Assembly (NCBI RefSeq): GCF_000733925.1
Contig: NZ_JPOO01000003.1
Span: 1,674,001-1,738,000, forward strand
Reading direction: 5' to 3'
DNA length: 64,000 nt
Origin: Arenibacter algicola
GTDB taxonomy: Bacteria > Bacteroidota > Bacteroidia > Flavobacteriales > Flavobacteriaceae
Positions within the stretch are counted from its first letter, which is position 1. Each line of letters starts with the position of its first letter. Below, piece by piece: positions 60,014-64,000 of the stretch. The translations under genes were made by a program, and so were the position numbers. The notes beneath the pieces are model-generated. The model ran no database searches and was not told where the DNA came from. It saw nothing but the letters and a program-made list of their open reading frames with translations.

Positions 60014-60862
60014 CTAAGGCCTGCCACCGCCTCCACCTCTATTTCCACCTCCGCCGCCACCACGACGGAAATTCTCCCGCATTTCGGCCATCTTGTCCTT
60101 GGATATTTTATCATATTCCTCCTGGGTAACGTTCTTACCTTTACTTGGAGCCTTTATCTCCTTCTTCTCTGTTGGGTTGAGCACTAATTTTGTACATAGT
60201 ATAACCGTAACATCATCCTTGACCTCCAGAATTAGGCCTGGTAGTCCCCAATATTCTCCTGGACCTTGATTTACCGGAACATCCGGGGCATACCAAGCGG
60301 TTATTTCAATTTCCTTTTCTGTAAATTCCTCCTCCTTATTTTCATCGTTGTCCGCTCCCCTACGAAAAATAGCCCTCATATTGGGCCTCTTAATGGTTCT
60401 GGTTGCTGTAGCCTTAAAAGCAGTATAATTACCGATCTGTTTTGTTTCTCCACCGAGTTTCCATTCCAAGATTGGCAATTTATCATCCACCAAAAAAATC
60501 TTTCCAAAAAGTTCATTTTTAACCAAATATCTACCATCCCTTACATCTTTATAATAATCACCTCCGGCTCCGCTCATCATTCCAAATCGCCCACCACCCC
60601 TTTGGTTGCCAGGCTGCTCCAATCTTTCCTCCTCCTTATAAATAGATGTGGATTTGTCAAAGGTTAAAATATAGGTCCGCTCATTGGCTTCCTTCATCCT
60701 TTGCATTATTTCCTTCTTTCTATCCTCCGGTATTTGTCTTCCGCCAAAATCCATATTAACAGTAGTCTTACTAAAATAGGTAGCCTCTCCCTGAAAATCC
60801 TGGGCATAAATTCCGAATTGGGATGCAAATAGAATCAAAAAGAAAAAATGGAAATTTTTCAT
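60014..60862 (-). CDS. GLPGLI-family secreted protein
   Basis: The 282-residue protein has a signal peptide (FFFLILFASQFGIYAQ), a beta-rich domain (FQGEATYFSKTTVNMDF, TFDKSTSIYKEEERLEQ) and the name-giving motif EYWGLPGLILEVKDD at about residue 205. It ends in a basic, glycine-rich tail (RRGGGGGGNRGGGGGRP). The role of the family is unknown. It is the first gene of a likely two-gene operon with the receptor-like barrel. Confidence 0.9.
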   Translation of the reverse strand: MKNFHFFFLILFASQFGIYAQDFQGEATYFSKTTVNMDFGGRQIPEDRKKEIMQRMKEANERTYILTFDKSTSIYKEEERLEQPGNQRGGGRFGMMSGAGGDYYKDVRDGRYLVKNELFGKIFLVDDKLPILEWKLGGETKQIGNYTAFKATATRTIKRPNMRAIFRRGADNDENKEEEFTEKEIEITAWYAPDVPVNQGPGEYWGLPGLILEVKDDVTVILCTKLVLNPTEKKEIKAPSKGKNVTQEEYDKISKDKMAEMRENFRRGGGGGGNRGGGGGRP

Positions 60863-61059
60863 TATTTTACATTTTATATCAAGTTTAAGACTACAACAAT
60901 TTGATTTGGTTTAATCCAAAATCAATAAAAAATACAAATATCCTGTCCTGTAAGTTTTTTATCGGATTATCATCCAAAGATTTTAACATGCACCCGATAT
61001 CTTGTATATTGTACCTCTTTATTACAAGTGCAAAAAACACTAACCATAATTACAAACCT

Positions 61060-61674
61060 ATGCATATCGCCGTTGCAGGAAATATTGGGGCTGGCAAAAC
61101 AACCTTGACAAGATTATTATCCAAACACTACCAATGGGAGGCCCAATTTGAAGATGTGGTTGACAATCCCTATTTGGACGACTTTTACAATCAAATGGAA
61201 AGATGGAGCTTTAATCTCCAGATATACTTTTTAAACAATAGGTACAGACAAATTTTACAGATAAGGAAGGGCGGCAAAGACACTATTCAAGATAGGACTA
61301 TCTACGAGGATGCCCATATTTTTGCCCCCAACCTCCATGCCATGGGTTTAATGACCAATAGGGATTTTAGCAATTACACCAGTCTATTCGAATTAATGGA
61401 AACATTGGTACAGCCTCCAGATCTATTAATTTATTTAAGAAGTTCCATCCCAAATTTGGTGAATCAAATCCACAAGCGAGGACGCGAATATGAAAACAGC
61501 ATTTCTATCGACTACCTAAGCCGATTGAACGAACGTTATGAAGCATGGGCGCAAAGCTATGAAAAGGGCAACCTCTTGGTCATTGATGTAGACAAATTAA
61601 ATTTTGTGGACGAACCGGAAGATTTGGGCTTGGTCATCAATAAAATTGATGCCGAGATCAATGGCCTTTTTTAA
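61060..61674 (+). CDS. Deoxynucleoside kinase
   Basis: The enzyme phosphorylates deoxynucleosides for salvage. The 204-residue protein starts MHIAVAGNIGAGKTTLTRLL with the P-loop. It has QFEDVVDNPYLDDFYNQMER, the base-recognition segment WSFNLQIYFLNNRYRQI, the DRT variant of the DRS motif (TIQDRTIYEDAHIFA) and the lid IHKRGREYENSI. The frame is open 53 codons upstream, but that part is low-complexity and lacks a family match, so the start before the P-loop is chosen. It is the only plus-strand gene in this part of the window. Confidence 0.9.
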   Translation: MHIAVAGNIGAGKTTLTRLLSKHYQWEAQFEDVVDNPYLDDFYNQMERWSFNLQIYFLNNRYRQILQIRKGGKDTIQDRTIYEDAHIFAPNLHAMGLMTNRDFSNYTSLFELMETLVQPPDLLIYLRSSIPNLVNQIHKRGREYENSISIDYLSRLNERYEAWAQSYEKGNLLVIDVDKLNFVDEPEDLGLVINKIDAEINGLF

Positions 61675-61781
61675 ACCACGAACCTAAGAAACCTTATAGG
61701 CAATAGAAAAATTACACCTGCAATAGTTCTTATCTTATTTCATCTAAAGGTCTTTGATCACAATTTTTTAAACCCACTTGA

Positions 61782-63047
61782 TCATAAATGCCAGGAAGCA
61801 GGCCATAGCCATATTAAAAATATGCCTACAATTATAGCTATTCCAAAGGAAAGCGCAATCCATTTCGCCAACTGTTTGGTACCCAAAATTCCTGCCATAA
61901 CACCCTTAAAAACCAAATTTGACAAGCTGGCCAAAAGTATAAGTTTCCAACCCGTAGACACGTTTAAGGCATCGATTTTAATTAGCTGCGACAAAGATAG
62001 GGTTATGGCATCCACGTCTGTTAGTCCGCTTATTATAGCCACAATATATAGGGCGTCATCTCCAAACTCCTCATTGGCAAATGCTACCGCCAACAATATG
62101 GCCCCGTAAAGCAACCCAAATACCAACGCACTTTTAAATTCGGCAGGGTTTTCCGGTTCAGGCATTGTATCATCCTTGGAATCCTTGTTTATACTATAGA
62201 ACATACCCAGACAAATAAGTGCCATGACTACAAATTCTACCATTAATGGCAGTAGAATTACAGGTAATTTTTCTGGTATTACCACCCCTATCTCTACCAT
62301 TACCCTGGCCAGGGATATGGCAGAAGCAACGGTGATCACAAAGGCCGCCATTTTGCTTATGGATGCCGTATCTACAGTTTTACGGGCATAACTAACGGTG
62401 GTTGCCGTACTACTGATCAATCCCCCCAAAACACCATTGGAAATAATCCCCAACTTTTTCCCGACAAACTTATAAATAAAATATCCCAAGACACTCAGCC
62501 CTACTATGAGCGTAATCATTAACCAAATGTTTTGGGGATTAAGCACGTTGTAAGGCCCATAGGTTTTATTGGGAAGAATGGGAAGCACTACCAAGGAAAT
62601 TCCTGCAAAGGTCATAATAGCGGAAAGATCCTTTTCCTGTAGTCTATTTATAAAACCATGAAGCCTTTCCTTTACATAAAGAAGTACAGACATGGAAACC
62701 CCAATTACAATGCCCAACACCCTATCCCCCATTACCAAATAAGCACCAATAGCAAACATCAATAAAGCGGCCACCTCCGTTGTCTGCCCAACATCCGGAT
62801 TAGTAAATACCTTTATCTTTATAAAATTAGCGGCCACTAGAAGGGAGGTTAGGGCAACACCGAGAACAGGCAAAATAAAAGGGTTTTGATAGTCCCTACT
62901 TAAAAACCCCGCCAAAACTCCTAAAATTGCAATCAGGGTAAAGGTCCTTACCCCCGCCAACTCACTATTTGCCTTTTCCCGCTGAAGACCAACCAAAAGG
63001 CCCAATCCGAAAGCAATGCCGAGTGTAGTTAAATCGTGATAATCCAT
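61782..63047 (-). CDS. MgtC/SapB and DUF4010 domain membrane protein
   Basis: The 421-residue integral membrane protein has an MgtC-like N-terminus (GIAFGLGLLVGLQREKAN, GVRTFTLIAILGVLAGFL) and a C-terminal DUF4010 domain (VGLSVLGYFIYKFVGKKLGI, GGLISSTATTVSYARKT, ISGLTDVDAITLSLSQL). About eleven to twelve membrane segments are expected. Transport or membrane-homeostasis roles have been proposed for relatives, but no substrate is known. Confidence 0.85.
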   Translation of the reverse strand: MDYHDLTTLGIAFGLGLLVGLQREKANSELAGVRTFTLIAILGVLAGFLSRDYQNPFILPVLGVALTSLLVAANFIKIKVFTNPDVGQTTEVAALLMFAIGAYLVMGDRVLGIVIGVSMSVLLYVKERLHGFINRLQEKDLSAIMTFAGISLVVLPILPNKTYGPYNVLNPQNIWLMITLIVGLSVLGYFIYKFVGKKLGIISNGVLGGLISSTATTVSYARKTVDTASISKMAAFVITVASAISLARVMVEIGVVIPEKLPVILLPLMVEFVVMALICLGMFYSINKDSKDDTMPEPENPAEFKSALVFGLLYGAILLAVAFANEEFGDDALYIVAIISGLTDVDAITLSLSQLIKIDALNVSTGWKLILLASLSNLVFKGVMAGILGTKQLAKWIALSFGIAIIVGIFLIWLWPASWHL

Positions 63048-63077
63048 TTGCCGTTAAGTATTAACAACTTAAAATGT

Positions 63078-63103
63078 AAAAACCCCGTTTAAACGGGGTT
63101 TTT
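63078..63103 (-). terminator. Intrinsic terminator (symmetrical) after hppA
   Basis: AAAAACCCCGTTT and AAACGGGGTTTTT are exact inverted copies with no spacer, flanked by A and T runs, so the structure works on both strands. It lies 30 bases after the stop of the pyrophosphatase gene and before the MgtC-like gene. Confidence 0.9.
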
Positions 63104-63133
63104 AATATAGTGCCAAAATATAAGTTTTGCAAC

Positions 63134-64000
63134 TTACTTTTTAATATCTATTTTTTCAATAACCACTTTTTTATCATTTTCACCGCTTACTTGAGTAGTC
63201 TTTTCAAATGCTTCCAATTGGGATTTTACTTCCGCCTGGGTTCCTTTGAAGGTTTTTTCCTCAGTAGTGGTTTCACCATTTACCGTAGTGCTATAAGTAA
63301 TTACAGCCTGTGCCAAATCTGCTGATTCCACATTCATTTCAATCTGCACATCTTGCTCCACTACCCCTGTTTCCATATGTCCTCCCAATATTGGGGCGAT
63401 TACCAATCCAATTAAACAGGTAAGTTTTATAAGAATATTCATTGAAGGTCCAGAAGTATCCTTAAATGGATCTCCTACGGTATCCCCTGTTACTGCCGCT
63501 TTATGGGCATCAGACCCCTTGTAGGTCATTTCACCATTAATTTCCACTCCAGCCTCGAAAGATTTTTTAGCGTTATCCCAAGCACCACCGGCATTGTTTT
63601 GGAATATGGCCCAAAGCACCCCAGAAACGGTAACACCGGCCATATAACCTCCCAACATTTCGGCGATCAATTGATTATCACTTCCATAAACCAATTTTCC
63701 CAAAAGCACAATAGCAATTGGAAAACCTATGGTAAGTATACCAGGCAACATCATTTCACGTAGTGCAGCCTTGGTAGAAATATCCACACACTTGGCATAA
63801 TCAGGCTTACCTGTACCTGCCATTATCCCTGGAATTTCCTTAAATTGTCTACGAACTTCATAAACCATATCCATAGCGGCCTTACCAACAGAATTCATAG
63901 CCAAGGCAGAAAAAACAACTGGAATCATACCCCCTACAAACAACATGGCCAATACCGGGGCTTTAAAAATGTTGATTCCGTCGATCCCCGTAAAGGTTAC
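63134..64000 (-). CDS. hppA: Membrane-bound proton/sodium-translocating pyrophosphatase, C-terminal part (cut by window edge)
   Basis: This enzyme pumps ions across the inner membrane with the energy of pyrophosphate. The visible 288 residues include FKEIPGIMAGTGKPDYAKCV, the conserved catalytic stretch NNAGGAWDNAKKSFEAG, HKAAVTGDTVGDPFKDTSGP and the last membrane helix LIKLTCLIGLVIAPILGGH. A polar tail of about 80 residues follows (VQIEMNVESADLAQAVITYS, EKTFKGTQAEVKSQLEAFEK), which is not part of the pump core. The N-terminal half lies beyond base 64000. The ion specificity cannot be judged here. Confidence 0.95.
   Translation of the reverse strand, partial: VTFTGIDGINIFKAPVLAMLFVGGMIPVVFSALAMNSVGKAAMDMVYEVRRQFKEIPGIMAGTGKPDYAKCVDISTKAALREMMLPGILTIGFPIAIVLLGKLVYGSDNQLIAEMLGGYMAGVTVSGVLWAIFQNNAGGAWDNAKKSFEAGVEINGEMTYKGSDAHKAAVTGDTVGDPFKDTSGPSMNILIKLTCLIGLVIAPILGGHMETGVVEQDVQIEMNVESADLAQAVITYSTTVNGETTTEEKTFKGTQAEVKSQLEAFEKTTQVSGENDKKVVIEKIDIKK

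Overview
The window is from a Bacteroidota genome, most likely a marine member of the Flavobacteriaceae (Maribacter/Arenibacter/Zobellia-like; the genus is inference). Pointers are the SusC/SusD-type outer-membrane pair, GLPGLI, DUF5723, DUF2061 and DUF7033 proteins, a split MetH, a fused MetX-aspartokinase-homoserine dehydrogenase, and promoters of the Bacteroidota type (TTTG, about 19 nt, TAnnTTTG). No tRNA, rRNA gene, CRISPR array or prophage was recognised.

Layout. 1-7000 (minus): a joined str/S10 ribosomal operon, rpsL-rpsG-fusA-rpsJ-rplC-rplD-rplW-rplB-rpsS-rplV-rpsC, with a consensus promoter before rpsL. 7475-13609 (plus): a SusC/SusD nutrient-uptake locus with two further lipoproteins; susC carries an in-frame TAA. 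13625-20234: rlmB, a rhomboid protease, a 2.4-kb array of 167-bp repeats carrying three copies of a DUF559 (Vsr-like) nuclease gene, rarA and a secreted protein. 20477-32427 (minus): cell-envelope and housekeeping genes (DUF5723 barrel, lipoproteins, YjjG-type nucleotidase, DUF7033 protein, RadC, secreted sugar oxidoreductase with a 3-keto-disaccharide hydrolase, VOC protein, serine hydrolase, DUF2807 protein, PagL-like lipid A deacylase).

32542-57200 (minus) is a nearly continuous sulfur and methionine region: metF, split metH with a PLP enzyme between the halves, a TrxR-like flavoreductase, SUMT, sulfite reductase, cysN, cysD, cysH, DUF2061, an Rrf2 regulator, metZ, the metX-AK-HSD fusion, metY and metK. 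Together these cover sulfate activation and reduction to sulfide, aspartate to O-acylhomoserine, sulfhydrylation to homocysteine, methylation to methionine and conversion to SAM. SAM-I riboswitches precede the metH and metY transcripts. A different structured leader precedes metK, and a pair of similar dyads lies before the cys operon. Not seen here: APS kinase, aspartate-semialdehyde dehydrogenase, precorrin-2 dehydrogenase/ferrochelatase.

An IS110-family element (49203-50503) has inserted at the apex of a REP-like palindrome inside this region. Its long upstream noncoding end encodes what looks like a complete bridge RNA: two guide pairs match, without a gap at the insertion point, both the target halves and the element ends. 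57278-64000: a TonB-receptor-like barrel with a GLPGLI protein, a deoxynucleoside kinase (plus), an MgtC/DUF4010 membrane protein and the C-terminal part of a membrane pyrophosphatase.

The two most interesting structures are the IS110 element with its readable bridge RNA and the tandem DUF559-nuclease/palindrome array.
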